Positions 1 to 12,092 of a DNA stretch of 64,000 bases are shown here, in pieces. Location of the stretch: the NCBI GenBank assembly GCA_021307315.1, contig JAJSPD010000005.1, positions 1,144,386 through 1,208,385 of the forward strand. The letters run 5' to 3'. Origin of the DNA: Bisporella sp. PMI_857. Taxonomy: Eukaryota; Ascomycota; Leotiomycetes; Helotiales; Helotiaceae. Every line of letters begins with the position of its first letter. The stretch's first letter is position 1. The translations under genes and the position numbers were made by a program. The notes beneath the pieces are model-generated. The model saw nothing but the letters and a program-made list of their open reading frames with translations. It was not told the origin of the DNA and did no database searches.

Positions 1-1350
1 TTGATGTGGCTTCTCCGGGCGGATTTTCTGTCTACTGATTCATGTCATACTAGGGAGCGTTGAAACAACCCCGAGCACTTAATAACGCTATAAAGATCAG
101 CGCCGACTCATTTCTTGGCCCGAATTGCTAGATTCAATATCAGGAGGCAAGGAACCTTGACACATTCTCAAAGACAATTTTTCGTTTTACCGCATGTAGA
201 TCAGATTGATGAAAATCTAAAGCAGTTTTGGCAGTGAACCCTAACATCGTTAATTGTCTCCTTCAAGCTTCACAATACTCTTGATGCTTTTCTACATCAT
301 TAATATACCAATGAGTTTATGTCACTCTCTGGAAGCGTGACCAGATTCTTAATTAGCCTTTCAAGTCCCATGTATTACAATAGACATCACTTTAATTGTG
401 CTTGTATTGTAACACATTTAAACCCTTCAAACTTTATAATTTAATATTAGGTTAAGCCTGCGTGAGAGAAATCGGTTAGTATTTCCAATATTTCAGAGAC
501 GTTCGAGAAGACTCAGATGTGACTATTTTCATCACGCTAGTCTGACCCCAATTACCAAACGGCTGGTAATACCTCCTACAATTCAAGACGAACTTACGAA
601 GCCTCCTCCCGCTCCAATGACCTCGGAAGTAATTGGTTGAGCTCAAAGAGTGTACGGCGGCAACCACAACCGATAACCTCAGGAGCTCAGCTATTCCAGC
701 ATCAGAGGGTACGTGCTCCTTTGACGTATGAGGCTGAAAAGAGGCTGAGAAGGTTAAAAAGGCTAAAAGGGCTGCCAAGAAAGGCACAAGTTGCTGGAAA
801 CAAGCAACTCAACGCTTCAAATAAATCGATTCCAGCTATTCTAAATCAATTCGACGCTTATACATGACTCCCTTTCTCAATTTGGTAACATATTTATTTG
901 GTGGTTATTTAATTATTGTTGATTATTGACCTCGTTGACGTATTGATAAAAAGTGGGGTTTATACAATGGAACACCAGGATTGCCTCCCGAATAATAGAT
1001 ACACCCCATAAGTCAATCCGGAATCTCATTGCATTGCGACAATACGATATATAGTCTCGGTAAACGATTTAGATTAAAGCATAGAGCATAGTTTATGTTT
1101 CTAGTAATTTGCGTTATATGTTTAGTGAAAATGGTGAGCGTTGTAGGCTGCGTAAGTCAGGCTTCAGCGAGAGATCTGGCTCGTTTGGTTGTGCCACCCG
1201 CAGCCACGGCCGAATCACATATGCTGGCTCTACAGTAATCATATATCAAGACCATATCAGGACCAAAATATTCACTTCATTTCATTTGCTTCAATCTCAC
1301 TCCTCACGTGATAACCCTTGAGATATTTTGCTTTCCACGAATAACAAGAA
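1..1350. other. Non-coding, AT-rich stretch with two diverged repeats
   Basis: No reading frame here resembles a protein I recognise; the longest open frames (about 100 codons near 476-787 on the minus strand and 76 codons near 637-867 on the plus strand) look like chance. Two short segments recur elsewhere in the window: about 262-296 resembles 17364-17398, and about 1190-1345 resembles about 12198-12330 with mostly C/T and A/G differences. They are probably remnants of dispersed repeats. Confidence 0.5.
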
Positions 1351-3052
1351 ATGACGTCACTTCTTGCCAAGGAATACATGAGAAGGATGTTCAAGGTCAT
1401 GGCAGTGCTGTGCACTCTACTTGTTGCCGCCTACATCAAAATACGGCGATGGGTCAGTTTAGGTATGACGCTACCCGAGCTGGAGGTTGTACGGTGAGAA
1501 ACGTCTAAATCAAATCAGGTCCAGACAGTGTTGAGGCGCTGTCATTACTCGATGCTACCCTTGAAGAAATTGCCGATGGTCTCGACAGGAAGGCATTCAC
1601 CTCGACGCAGTTGGTACAAGCATACAAAGCTAGGATAACAAAAGTGAACAATGTCTTCCCTCTGTTATCGAGCTAAACCCTGAGGCTGAAGCTATGGCAA
1701 AAGCCCTGGATGTAGAGAGGCGAGAGCATGGTAGACGAAGGCAAGACGCTCCATGCTCTTTCATGAACAGCGGAAGTACATAAGCCGCACAGCATATTAC
1801 ACGGAATCCCTTTCCTGCTTAAAGATAATACTGTCACTGTGGATGAGACCGAGACCACTTGCGGCTCCAGCGTACTTCGTAGTTCAAAAGTTAGATGCGT
1901 AGCCAGCATTGTCAAAATACTGCGAATTGCTGGCGTCGTGATTCCTGGCAAGGCGAACCTCACTTAATTTGCGAGTTTTCGACATTCTAATGCCAGCACC
2001 GGCTGGAGTGCTCGAGGAGGTCAGTCAACAGGAATATTCTTACCAGGAATGAAGCCTTCAGGGTCCAGCACAGGCCTAGCTATAAGGGTTGGTCTTGGCT
2101 TGGTATCCGCGAGTTTTGGTACCGAGGTATGTGGACCCCATCTAGAAATAATTACCATGCATATGCATATGCAGTGTCTATCTCCCTTCTCGACCATACT
2201 TTGCGATTCCGAGTAACAGATCCGCAGACCATTTCCAGTATTGTTAGTCCCTCCGAAAAGAGCGGTGTCATTGGTTTCAGACCCACTCGAGGTTTGATCT
2301 CATCCCATGGAATCATCCCAGTCTCACAAGAGCAAGATGTCGTTGGCTCAATTGCCCGCACTGTCAAGGATATTGCGCTCATTCTAGATGCAGTTGCGTT
2401 AAATTGGTATGATAAATGATCTTATGTGCGATCGTGTTCTAGTACCGACATCCACGGCATTCGTATAGGCGTCATCAGTGACGCGCGTCAACAGGTCGAT
2501 AAAGCAAAATTGAATGCTTTCCAAGCTACCCTTGACCCCCTCAAGGTGGCAGGAACGATGGTCGTCGAAGATGCCCGGCTCGCCGGCGTTGAAGAATATG
2601 ATAATATCCTTCGAGGAATGTCGCTATCATGCAACGAGCACTGGCCACAAGTGTAAACTCACTGAGGGGTAATGAATGGCTGCAGTTACGCCGTGCTAAT
2701 ATCGCCTGCTGCTTCACTAACCTTTCAAAACTTCGCCGCAATGGGAGGGAATCCGGTAATTAGTGTCCCTATGAGATTGTACCCGGAGGACACCAAGGTG
2801 AAACGTGACGGGCAAAGTGCTTTTGTTACTGTAGCTCCTGGCATCCCGTAAGCTTTATCCTCCCAAGTACATACTCTCTGACGGCCATGCTAAGACTTTT
2901 TCTCAGCTCTCTCTCTCTCACTCTCTCTATGGCAAAAGATTCGATGAGCAGGCTCTCTTACCCAAGCACGCTTGAAAGCCAAGCCGCATTTGGTCCCAAA
3001 ATATGATTTGAAAGGTTTCACTGAGCTGCCTCGAACGCAAGCAAAGTTCTAG
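1351..3052 (+). pseudogene. Amidase (amidase-signature family) pseudogene
   Basis: Decayed member of the amidase-signature hydrolases, which cleave C-N amide bonds with a Ser-cisSer-Lys triad. From the ATG at 1351 there is a short hydrophobic N-terminus. Amidase-like pieces then follow in order: VIELNPEAEA (near 1665), HGIPFLLKDN with the catalytic Lys (near 1800), GSSVL, a Gly-Lys-Ala-Asn segment (near 1948), the serine-rich PSGSSTG loop (near 2050), and GFRPTRGLIS to ARTVKD (2268-2370). The C-terminal end FTELPRTQAKF stops at 3050-3052. Intron-like gaps remain, for example a GTATGT to CAG stretch at about 2128-2230. The pieces lie in different frames with internal stops, for example near 1673 and 1965, so no full product can be made. 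Family assignment is firm; the exact lesions are hand-derived. Confidence 0.85.
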
Positions 3053-4460
3053 GTGATAGTGATATTAGGCTTTAACATTATCACTGTGCTATGTCGAATT
3101 TCTTTCAAGGTTCTGTTGCTACTACATGAAGGTAGTAAATGATACTTGTGCCACAGAGAAAATATCTTAACAACCAAGAAGTCGGAATTGTCTCCTAGAT
3201 AATAAATATCCAGAGAATCCAGCATCATTGCGTCATTGCGTCCACCTTGTTCTCTGTAATATGCTGGCCAAAAAATCTCTACTGCAATATAACCGACTGC
3301 TTCGCTATTTGCCTTTTTACAAAACATTTATCACATACAATTCTTAAATTTAACCGTTTAATCTCTAAAAATGAAGTTATGATCAAATAAAAATGCCTAG
3401 TGAGCTCATATAACCTAGTTAAAACAGAGATAGGCAAGCCACTGCCAGGTTACCTATTTCAATCCCAATCAACAAGGACAGGCTAAGAAGAAGCCCTATA
3501 CAGAGCACTACAACACCTTCAAAAAGTGCTATGATTGTACAAAGAGTAATATCGCTCTCAAAAACAAGTGACCTTACGAGTAATCGCATAGCAGATGAGT
3601 AACCAACTCCAAAGCTGAATCAAAGGAGGGCTAACCCACGGCTAATAATTACACTACAAGCGAATACGTAGGCAATGACTTAATATCCTTCAGTTGGAAT
3701 CTCTCAGATGCAGTTCCAGAATGCGTAACAGATGTCGACAAGAGCCTGTTTCTAAGTTGTATGAGAAGGGTGCTGTGCTGGCTCCAGAAGATAAAGCAAC
3801 AGCGAAAGAACTAAAGGAAGATTCATGGCTTGATTTAGCCAACAAAAAAGAAAAAAATTTCAAGCCACTTAATACATCTACATCCGAATCTCTCTAACTC
3901 GTGTGGTCATTGTAGCCTTCCAATCTCCCCAGCCTTGGGGGACACTCTTCAGTAGTTCAACCAAAACACAACCCAGACTCCCGCGAGGTACACGAATACT
4001 GACTTCCAATTGTTCCTATGGTCTACCTATCACGCTGGCTATCGAGCAGGCACAAAGTTAAATAATGGGTCCCAACCTCAATCCAATTGGCGCAGGTCTC
4101 TAACCCTGACACACTCGGCTGTCTGCCATGCCTATCTCTATTTTCTAGTCTTACACGATCCCCATGGGCTAGCGCAATTGCGGAAGTCGCGGCTACCATG
4201 TGTTGGTTCACGTCTTTTCTGGAATGAGCACGCGATGGACTCTATAAACCCGTTCGTATAGACCTTATCAACGTAACCTGATAATCAGGCGCTCGTATAT
4301 AGCCGTCGCATACATGAAATCCGTGTCAACTGGTAATTTTCTTGCTAATGTCAGTGAAACGTTCAGTGTCAAGAAGCGGCTCTACGCTATACAGTATCTA
4401 CTGGGCAGAATTACCATGGTGGGATACTGTGGTTGATGCGTTGAATGAATGAGTATAACG
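3053..4460. other. Non-coding stretch with a possible tiny gene relic
   Basis: No intact gene is seen. A frame at about 3450-3570 reads as a short polar peptide containing TEHYNTF and a CYDC zinc-knuckle-like motif before a TGA, and looks like an old coding relic of unknown family. An open frame at 3694-3897 is Lys/Glu-rich and unrecognised. Confidence 0.4.
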
Positions 4461-5909
4461 CTAGCAACTAAGGGCCAGAAAACAAAGTTTGTATGCTGAC
4501 CACAATTGACTCTTCCGTTTATGATAATTCTCATTATGGGATTTTTCAAACCATGGGTGGGAAAACAGGTCTTCTATCTCTGGTCTATCCCCCGGATCAA
4601 CCCTTAGCATCTTCCGCAGCAAATCTATAAATTGGTCTGTGTCTTGCCCAGAATCTGATTGCTGGTAGGTTTTGCTCATTGCAATGATCCGTTCAGCGCG
4701 TCCTTTGAGCCAGAAAGCCTAAGGATCTATGATAGCCCATTCTGGAGGTAAAATCAGCTACCGTCTGCGGCATCTAAATGCTGATAATACATACCGCCGT
4801 GTTCCTTACAACATTTAGCCATATGCCGGTACCGCTACCAGGCTTATGGATATGGCCCAGCCAGTTGAAACGCGTAGTAAATGATTGAATCCCCTCGGCC
4901 CATCCAATGGAGCATGGTGTGGCCAAAGTTGAGCTCATATAACTAGATCTACGCATCAGCATCTAACGCTCGGCTTGAAATATGTTACTAATATCTACAT
5001 CTAGTAATATACTCACAGTGCATGAAATTGCCCAGATGCCCGTAGCCCGGGCCCCAATTGTATCAACTTTACCTTTAGAAAGTTCACAGAAAGCCACCTC
5101 AGGTGCGCGAATAGATATTAGAGTGTTGGAAGGTGGTCTCTCATCTTGTTCTCGAAATGCTGAGGTGTGAGTGAGTAGGTGCCGGTTAACTTAGCCAATC
5201 CTTACAGTTTCCAAAATCAAAGATCTTGATATAGAAAAGGTCTATAATGAGTGGTGATTCAATATGTTCTAAATAACGAGTCATTGAAATAGAAGGGACG
5301 AGATATGCGGGGAGTGACTCGGTCTGCTCAAGGGGATATCGCGCGACCACAGCAACACATTCGGATCTTGCAAAGTAGTCCATTATTGTCTCCTCACTGT
5401 GCTCGTCTGGCTGTGGTAGGCTTACTGCTAGATTACCCGGGTGTAAATCTACATTAGGTCAATGAGAGTTCGATAAGCAGTTTGAATCACGAGCTAGAAG
5501 CAAATAGAAGCGTGGAGTATTCGTACCACCGTGTACCACACCCTGCTCATGTAGACACGAAATACCTAGCATTGATTGATACGGGATTTTTCTTTTCTCT
5601 AGCTCTGAAAGTTGAAGTGTATCTGACATCATTCATCCCCGCCACTACTTCCGTAACAACACATTCGTGAGCCCCATCTGGGCCCTGGCCGACAAAATTA
5701 TTAAGTAGATGGACTATATTGCGGCGGCCCGCATGGCGTTTATCGCTTTTCCTAAACCACCAGAGAATTTCAACCTCATTGTTGCTGCTGGTTATCCTTG
5801 AAACACATATTTTGAGGGCAATGCAGCTACTACATATCAATTAGTACCAATGAGAATAGGTAATGCGATAACTGCCGTAACTCACAGGCCGCCACTAAGA
5901 TCTCGCGCT

Positions 5910-5917
5910 ATCCAGAC
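5910..5917. repeat. Target-site duplication, left copy (ATCCAGAC)
   Basis: Eight-base direct repeat identical to 6547-6554, immediately outside the inverted termini of the hAT-like element. Confidence 0.88.
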
Positions 5918-6546
5918 CAGTGAAGGAACTAGTATTATCATGATATATTGACCCCTAAAATCGAATACTATACCCTACGCAATATAAGATTTCAAATAGC
6001 CATACGTATCACGGCAAATTTTGCAATCTTATATTATATCATACTATACTATAGTATACTATAATACTAACCTTAAATGAAGCTATTCCCAATTAGTAAT
6101 ACGTCACAGAGAGGTGGGTCCGTACGTGCTTATAAACGTGCGACTTACTTTTTTCTGGGCTACAAAAGCTTACTTAGCTTGATTTCTAATTCTACAAGTA
6201 AGAATACACACATGCCGCATACGTTGCTCTAGTTCTTATAAACTAGAAACGAGCTTTCGCGGGACGTGCGAGCTGCTCCGTGACATAATACGACGATATA
6301 ACTCTTCTAAAAAAAGTAAGCTTCATTTCTACTTGTTTTTAACCTTTGCAGTAGCTTTTTCACCCGGCTTGCTAGCTTTGGCAAAATACTTAGTATATTG
6401 CCAATATAATATGAAATCAAGGTTTCATACTAATACTAGCGCTCCACGAGATATCTCATACTAATACTAGCGTAGTATCAAAAAGTCGATCTCATATGAC
6501 TCGAGACCCAATATCACTAAATATCGCCATACTAGTTCCTTCACTG
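5918..6546. mobile_element. Non-autonomous hAT-like element (MITE), 629 bp
   Basis: The ends are a perfect 18-bp inverted repeat, CAGTGAAGGAACTAGTAT at 5918-5935 and its complement at 6529-6546. It is flanked by a perfect 8-bp direct repeat ATCCAGAC at 5910-5917 and 6547-6554. An 8-bp target duplication with termini starting CAG is the signature of the hAT superfamily. The interior has no coding capacity, is AT-rich, includes a palindromic TATACTATAGTATA tract near 6045-6065 and two copies of CATACTAATACTAGCG (6426-6441, 6457-6472). It interrupts the kinase pseudogene. A transposase must have come from elsewhere in the genome. Confidence 0.88.
6426..6472. repeat. Short direct repeats inside the hAT-like element
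   Basis: Two 16-bp copies of CATACTAATACTAGCG with a 31-bp period. Subterminal repeats of this kind are often transposase-binding sites in hAT elements; that role is inference here. Confidence 0.7.
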
Positions 6547-6554
6547 ATCCAGAC
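6547..6554. repeat. Target-site duplication, right copy (ATCCAGAC)
   Basis: Matches 5910-5917 exactly. Removing the element and one copy restores the kinase reading frame across the junction. Confidence 0.88.
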
Positions 6555-6731
6555 TGTGGAAAAAGCACCGTGGCCAAGTTTCTGCATAATTATGTATCTT
6601 GGGTGTCGAGAAGCCGATTTTTTGGGCAAAATGTCACTGGGGAGCGCTGGATAGTAGCCTCCAGGTCTGTATAATGCTACATGCTCAACGTTATCATCAC
6701 CATCGTAAAAGAAGCTCCCTTCGATAGCCAT

Positions 6732-9700
6732 GAATGGTCGGCAGAAATGGAGCCCGGCGCGTGTCCAGAAGTTGGCGAAGCATGTTTACAGATGATATCT
6801 ACAAGATATAATCCTAATGTTGAGCACAAATTTGTTGATAGAATTGCGCGAATAAATAAGATTGCATATGAATGAACCCAGGCGCTAGAAGGCTAACAGA
6901 TAAAAGAAATAGACTGTTAAGATTATGTGATTGCTTGACTTTAGGAATGACCTTAGCTAACAACAGCATTAGGCGTTGTCGGTCATATTTCCTTCCCATG
7001 TGTTAAATGCTCCGTTGAAGTCTCAGAATTGTTGTAAATGGGTGGATTGTATAACATCTATCCATTTACTATATCCAGTAGCGCACGGTAGCATGTCAGT
7101 GTCGAGTCTTGGCATTTGCTAATGCTTGTGGACCGAACCCAACGGATGCAACACAATATTTCCCTGGTGATGACGGGAGTGATGTTTGGGGCCTAACTAA
7201 CTCGCAGACAAAGCGTTATGCAAATTTCGCAGTACGGATTGTGAGATTGTTCTTGCCTCGCGTAGCATCGGCGAGGTCAACTTACCAGATAAGAGCTTAA
7301 TTCAGCTATCTGCTGTTACATACGACCATAGACTGAAGAGAACTGGTCTATCTACCAAGCTTAGAGCGACTCCGGCTTCAAATCGGCAGTCTTAATAAAT
7401 AAAGCAAGAATTGGTTCTCCAAATTTTGTATTTAATTTCTAAATAGAATCTAGAATATTATCTCTTCGACTTCGAAATACTTCGATGACTATTTACAGTA
7501 TCGCAATAATTGTAGGTAGTATGGGTTTACGGACCCTGTCAGGAATCGGCTTACGTAAGTAGGCCAAGGAGCTAGAAACATCTTCCCCTCATTTACAACT
7601 CAGAACTGTAGATATCATCATTAATGAATAACGCTCATACAAGCCTGTATTTCCATCACCGTGATACCTTCACAGATCCTCTTGCCTGATAAACCCTATT
7701 TCTGACAGACCCCTATGACTCATCAGGGTCACGTGGTCCGCACAACCCCTATTTTGTAGAATCTAGAGTAGAACCTAATACAACAACAACAATTACCATA
7801 TCCATCAAGAGCAAGAGCGTGGCCTATTATATAGAGCTACGCCTGTTGCCCCGTGGAAGGTAAGGAGGAGGCATACCAACATTCAGTAATAGTGAATCTA
7901 TTAGAAGTTGTTATATATCTTCCTAATATCGTAGAATAGAATAGAACAACAAGACGAACCAAATCCACGAGCATAAAGGGCAATGTAAATACGGTGCCTT
8001 GTGCCCTGTGGAACCGGTTCATAAATATACCCCTTTACAAACTAACAGTAGGACTAGTATATTTATTAAATTTATAATTAGAAAATTGACAATGTATTTA
8101 TGTTTCAAAACCGAAAAAATAACATTATACATATGAAATAGCGTTTAAATATGCCTCATATCTTTTAGTTTTGAAGGTCCTTAAAATTCCTGTTGGAGCA
8201 ATAATACTTCAAAGACATGATTTTTGACCTTCTATTCCTTTTTTTATTCCTTCTCAATCTATTCTGCGTGTTAGAATATCCTTGGCATCTATTAATACCC
8301 AATTTTACACAGCAAGGTGCCTAGAAAGAAATGTCAACAAATATTTTATTTGTAAGATAAAATTAGCACTTCCATAAGTCTATAAGCTAATACTAACTCT
8401 AAAGTTACCATGTGTACTGAAACTTTTCTCTGTAAGCTTTCAGGTTTAAGATGGGTCATGTTTCCAAGAGCTAACCAGTAAAGGCACGGATCACTGGAAG
8501 CTCAGGGAGATAAAAACATCACGCCTATCCCCCAGACTACCGTATATTCGATGAAAATCGCTAGCAGTTGTGTAGGGCAATAGCTCTTCATTCAAGGGTA
8601 TATGGTCGTCTGAATAGGAAAGAGGAGAGAGAACTAGCTACGAATATGTAGGGGCAGATCCGGAGATGGTTCCAAGGCGCACCTCAACATATCCTCTTTG
8701 GACAAATCATAATATAATCCATGTAGTCAAATATACAGGAACTATTGAAATAAATAGGAGAAAGACTTGCGAGAAGTAGGGATCAAGCCAGCAATTTCAT
8801 GTGCAAAATATATTTAGCATCCGCGTATAACCGCTGAGCGCTCAGCGATCCTTTCTTATATATATTGGGGTGCCACTCTTTACATTAAGACAACTTCAGC
8901 ACTTTTAAACTCTCGAATAGACATTAACTCGAATGTTAAGCTACTTGCACGAATATCGGTCCCACATTCTAGGAAAGCCGAAGAGTATCACCTGAATACA
9001 GGTTGTTGGATTAAGTCTAAATTTGCATATCAATTAAACAATGGAAAACAATAATTTTCTTTGCAATACAGGTGGCGTTGCGCACTGGCTATGCATTACG
9101 TTGTGATCGTAGATGTGTGCCTTCAACTGATAGTGTCTAACTCTAGCATAAAAAGGTAATGAAGTTTGATAGAAGGTGGTCTATCCATGTCAAAATGTAT
9201 TGTGACTGTGCCAGAACACAAAGCATCTGGATGGAGGATTGAAACTGTCTATTAACTGTAGCCTTTGCTAGTGACTGGAAAGGAGGTCTCCAGTTGGTCA
9301 TCATTTGTTGCGTTTTTATTGATTTAAAGAGAGCTTTTAGCTTTTTAGTATTGAAATAATTAGAGCCAATTAATAAAGCATTTCTAATAATTATTAAGTA
9401 TTTACACGGCTTTAAGGCGTATATAGTAATATACAAATAATGAGTTGATTGTGGTATTTATGAGGTCACAATGTAGTACATCTGTTTGTATACAGGTGAT
9501 ATAGTGAATCCAATGTGTTGAACGGTATATAAGGCACATTAACATTTCGGCAAGAAGCATGTGCTTTTTGCCGTTTCACACAATGCCTTTCACATGGTTT
9601 GTAAGATGCTTAGTTTATTGTCTATAATTAATCCTTTCATTCTACGTGATATAACTACTTCTATACGGTTTACCACCATAGCCGAATATGATATAAACTC

Positions 9701-10043
9701 TACCAACAATGAATGGGCCAGAGGATGAGAGAGAAGCATAAGGTTCTTTGAAATAGAAAGGGATGGCGGCGGTGGCCATCTAAACGCCGATAATTCAGCA
9801 TGTTCTCTCCTTGTCTACTCATCTTCCTCACTCTTGTAATATCCCTCATGCTCAGATTTGTGCGTAGTGGTTGGTAGAGATACAGGAGATTGTCTCATCC
9901 AATCATGTCTTGAGCGGGGCTGCGTCTTTAGCGTTCTCGTTGACGAATTTAACGCTTGTGGTGGATCTAATGATTGATTCAGGGACCATAGTTCATAATC
10001 TACGGGTACTTTATATCTATTCAATAAATTACTCTAGAGAGTG
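6732..10043. other. AT-rich gene desert
   Basis: About 3.3 kb with no recognisable protein, RNA or transposon gene. Open frames here (for example 9143-9436 minus and 9815-10024 minus) are AT-biased and resemble nothing I know. A short hairpin-like sequence, GCAAGAAGCA paired with TGCTTTTTGC, lies near 9551-9573. The base composition fits old, mutated repeat sequence. Confidence 0.5.
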
Positions 10044-12092
10044 CTAGGCAATCTCTGGATTCCCATTTTTCACTGCTTCGACAAGCACATCCATGCCTCC
10101 AACTGAGGTGGCATCGCTTTCACCTTGGGGAGGTAGGCTGAGTTCTGTACTGGTGTATGTCATGTTGTCTACTGTCGTTTGGCTCTTGGCTGGGAGCTTT
10201 GTCAAGTTGTAGGGAATTCGCAGGGACTTTTTCTGAATAACATCTGTAAACTCAAGCTGTAATTCTTTCATGACATTGACAAGTGAAAGAAACTGCCCCT
10301 GGTCTCCATTCGGGGGTGTGAATGGGAAAGCACAGCCAACGTGTATTGTAGAATGAGTTCCCTTCGTTGTGTATCTGGAGTGTTTGAGAAATCTCCAGCA
10401 GAGATAGCAGGAATCTTTGCTGCATCCAAAGTGGCTGTGGACATCATTGGGGGTCGATATCATAAACTTGTTTAAAAGCTGGAGTTCACAATGGAAGCTT
10501 CTAGGTATTAGTTCCCCCTTTTCCACCATTTTGGTTAACATTTTTTCGATTAAATTCCTATCCATACCGAAGGTTTTTGCCTGTTTCGAGGTATGTGTTT
10601 CCGATTTAACTAGACCCTTCCACGATTTAACAGTTTCTAATAGGGCGTTCACAGGGAGCGGAGGTACGTCTGGCGGTATTGTGAAAACCAACTCTAGTTC
10701 CACGCCTGGGTGTTCCTTTTGAAACTGAATAAATTTATCGAACAAAGAACGTGGAGTTCTTAGAAGCTTCAGCCATTTAACAATTTTACGAAACCAATTG
10801 CTGACTTGGCTTGTTCTTCGAATAGTGTCCGGAACTCCCGCTCTCCTTTGAGACTGACTCTTTATCTCTCTCGATGCGACGACGCCTTCACCAGTAGATT
10901 TCCTATTGGCTTTTGGGTAAACAAATTCCCATGCAGCAGATTCACTGAAGCATATATAGTTGACAAAACTTTGTATTTTTTCCTCGTAGGAACCTTTACC
11001 GACTTCTATTTCTTTTAGGACACCCAAAATCTCGCATGTTTGTTTCCAGTCATGATTTGAGACCCCTAGCGGTTGTTTCGCGGACCCCAAACCATATTCT
11101 GGATAGAACCATGGCAGTACTGGAAGGAGCTGGTCATAATAGTAGCTTTCTCGTCGCATCCAAAACTTCAGCACGTCCTTCCAAATAGAATCACCCCTTT
11201 TGGGTAGGGACAGATTTGTTCCACCAGTGCGGTTATACCAATCTACGATCTTGTCTCTTAGATCCAGATCTTGCAAGCTGTCAAATTTTTGTTCTCCACC
11301 ATTCTTCGCAATATGTATAGTATACTTCTGAGTACTCGAAAATTGTAAGGCAGTGGCTGTGACATTCGCCGTAATTCCCTTTACGCGGGATATGTTATCC
11401 TCCATATTGTCAAATCGACCACCAGCCTGTGGCAATCTTGAAGCCTTGTATCGTGCAAATATGAGAGCCAGTTGGTCGAGGAGCTGGCTATCGATTGGTC
11501 TCTTAGTTCGACCCTCGGGACTGTTGACAGCTGCTCCAACGGTCTGAGTAGACTCGTCATCCTTTAGTGTATAATACTTCGGCCTTACAGGATCCGTCTT
11601 GTCAAGGAAGTAGAGAGAAGTATAGAAGTTATCATGCTCTAGTTTAGATAGTCCGGGCTGGCTCCAGATGGACTCCAGGATGCCTGTCTTGATTATAGTT
11701 AATTTTTCGTTTGGAATGTTCCGTGGTCTCCGGGGTCCAATTATTTTGTCCTCGGTGCTGGAAAGAGGCATTATGAGTATCTTGGGTTGCTTGGATTTCT
11801 TAGAGTTCTTCGAATTGCTGAATATTGTTTTGATAACTGGGTGAGACTCTATTGTGCTTATTACAGTGAACTGGAAAGTTAAAGTAGTGAAAAATGTGTT
11901 TTCTGGTTTCCAAAGCTGTCCATGGAAAGAGTGGATTGAAAAGAAGTTTCTGACAACTATCAAAGCTAACAAGAGGAGTTTTGTATTATAAAAAAATCGT
12001 CTCCACATACTAGTCGGCTGTTCTAGAAGATTTGTAGGCTTCAGAGTCTCGGCCTTACACAACCCTGGTCTCGGAATAGAGCTGTAAAGCAA
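10044..12092 (-). CDS. OTT_1508-like deaminase domain protein (copy A)
   Basis: Intronless frame of 682 codons. The C-terminal third carries the zinc-dependent deaminase signature: HCELQLL (His-x-Glu type, about residues 534-540) followed by FGCSKDSCYLCW (Cys pair at about 562 and 565), then a GCAFPF strand. This spacing and the GCSK-C-x-x-C form are typical of the fungal OTT_1508-like deaminases, a branch of the nucleic-acid/nucleotide deaminase superfamily; the real substrate is unknown. Upstream blocks shared with copy B are QLLDQ-ALxFAR, NVTATA and the IAKN segment. The first ~107 residues have no match in copy B and include LLLLALIVV, so the ATG at 11771 (MPLSST, 575 residues) is an equally good or better start. 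Its head-to-head arrangement with copy B implies a shared promoter region. Confidence 0.82.
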   Translation of the reverse strand: MLYSSIPRPGLCKAETLKPTNLLEQPTSMWRRFFYNTKLLLLALIVVRNFFSIHSFHGQLWKPENTFFTTLTFQFTVISTIESHPVIKTIFSNSKNSKKSKQPKILIMPLSSTEDKIIGPRRPRNIPNEKLTIIKTGILESIWSQPGLSKLEHDNFYTSLYFLDKTDPVRPKYYTLKDDESTQTVGAAVNSPEGRTKRPIDSQLLDQLALIFARYKASRLPQAGGRFDNMEDNISRVKGITANVTATALQFSSTQKYTIHIAKNGGEQKFDSLQDLDLRDKIVDWYNRTGGTNLSLPKRGDSIWKDVLKFWMRRESYYYDQLLPVLPWFYPEYGLGSAKQPLGVSNHDWKQTCEILGVLKEIEVGKGSYEEKIQSFVNYICFSESAAWEFVYPKANRKSTGEGVVASREIKSQSQRRAGVPDTIRRTSQVSNWFRKIVKWLKLLRTPRSLFDKFIQFQKEHPGVELELVFTIPPDVPPLPVNALLETVKSWKGLVKSETHTSKQAKTFGMDRNLIEKMLTKMVEKGELIPRSFHCELQLLNKFMISTPNDVHSHFGCSKDSCYLCWRFLKHSRYTTKGTHSTIHVGCAFPFTPPNGDQGQFLSLVNVMKELQLEFTDVIQKKSLRIPYNLTKLPAKSQTTVDNMTYTSTELSLPPQGESDATSVGGMDVLVEAVKNGNPEIA

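Larger units (their letters stand above)
4461..6731 (-). pseudogene. SRPK-like serine/threonine protein kinase pseudogene, split by a transposon
   Basis: Minus-strand kinase of the SR-protein-kinase type. It starts at 6731 with an N-terminus containing YRPGGYYPALPSDIL and the glycine loop LGHGAFSTVW. The N-lobe lysine motif IALKICVS follows (near 5820), then the catalytic loop HGDLHPGN (across an intron, near 5440), the DFG motif in KIFDFGN (near 5205), an RAPEV motif (near 5110), WAISCT, and the C-lobe end FIDLLRKMLRVDPGDRPEI to HPWF (4550-4640). Four lesions are visible: a 629-bp hAT-like insertion right after the VW of the glycine-loop region, a one-base frameshift in a T5/A5 run at 5587-5591, and in-frame stops at 4844-4846 and 4835-4837. 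With the insert and one target copy ignored, the frame continues as VWIARDLSGG into a GTGAGT intron at 5885, so the gene was intact before the insertion at this point. SRPKs phosphorylate RS-domain splicing factors; fungi carry many degenerate copies. Confidence 0.85.

Noticed and set aside
476..867. Overlapping open frames of 76-103 codons on both strands
   Set aside because: No family resemblance and no coding signal; treated as chance.
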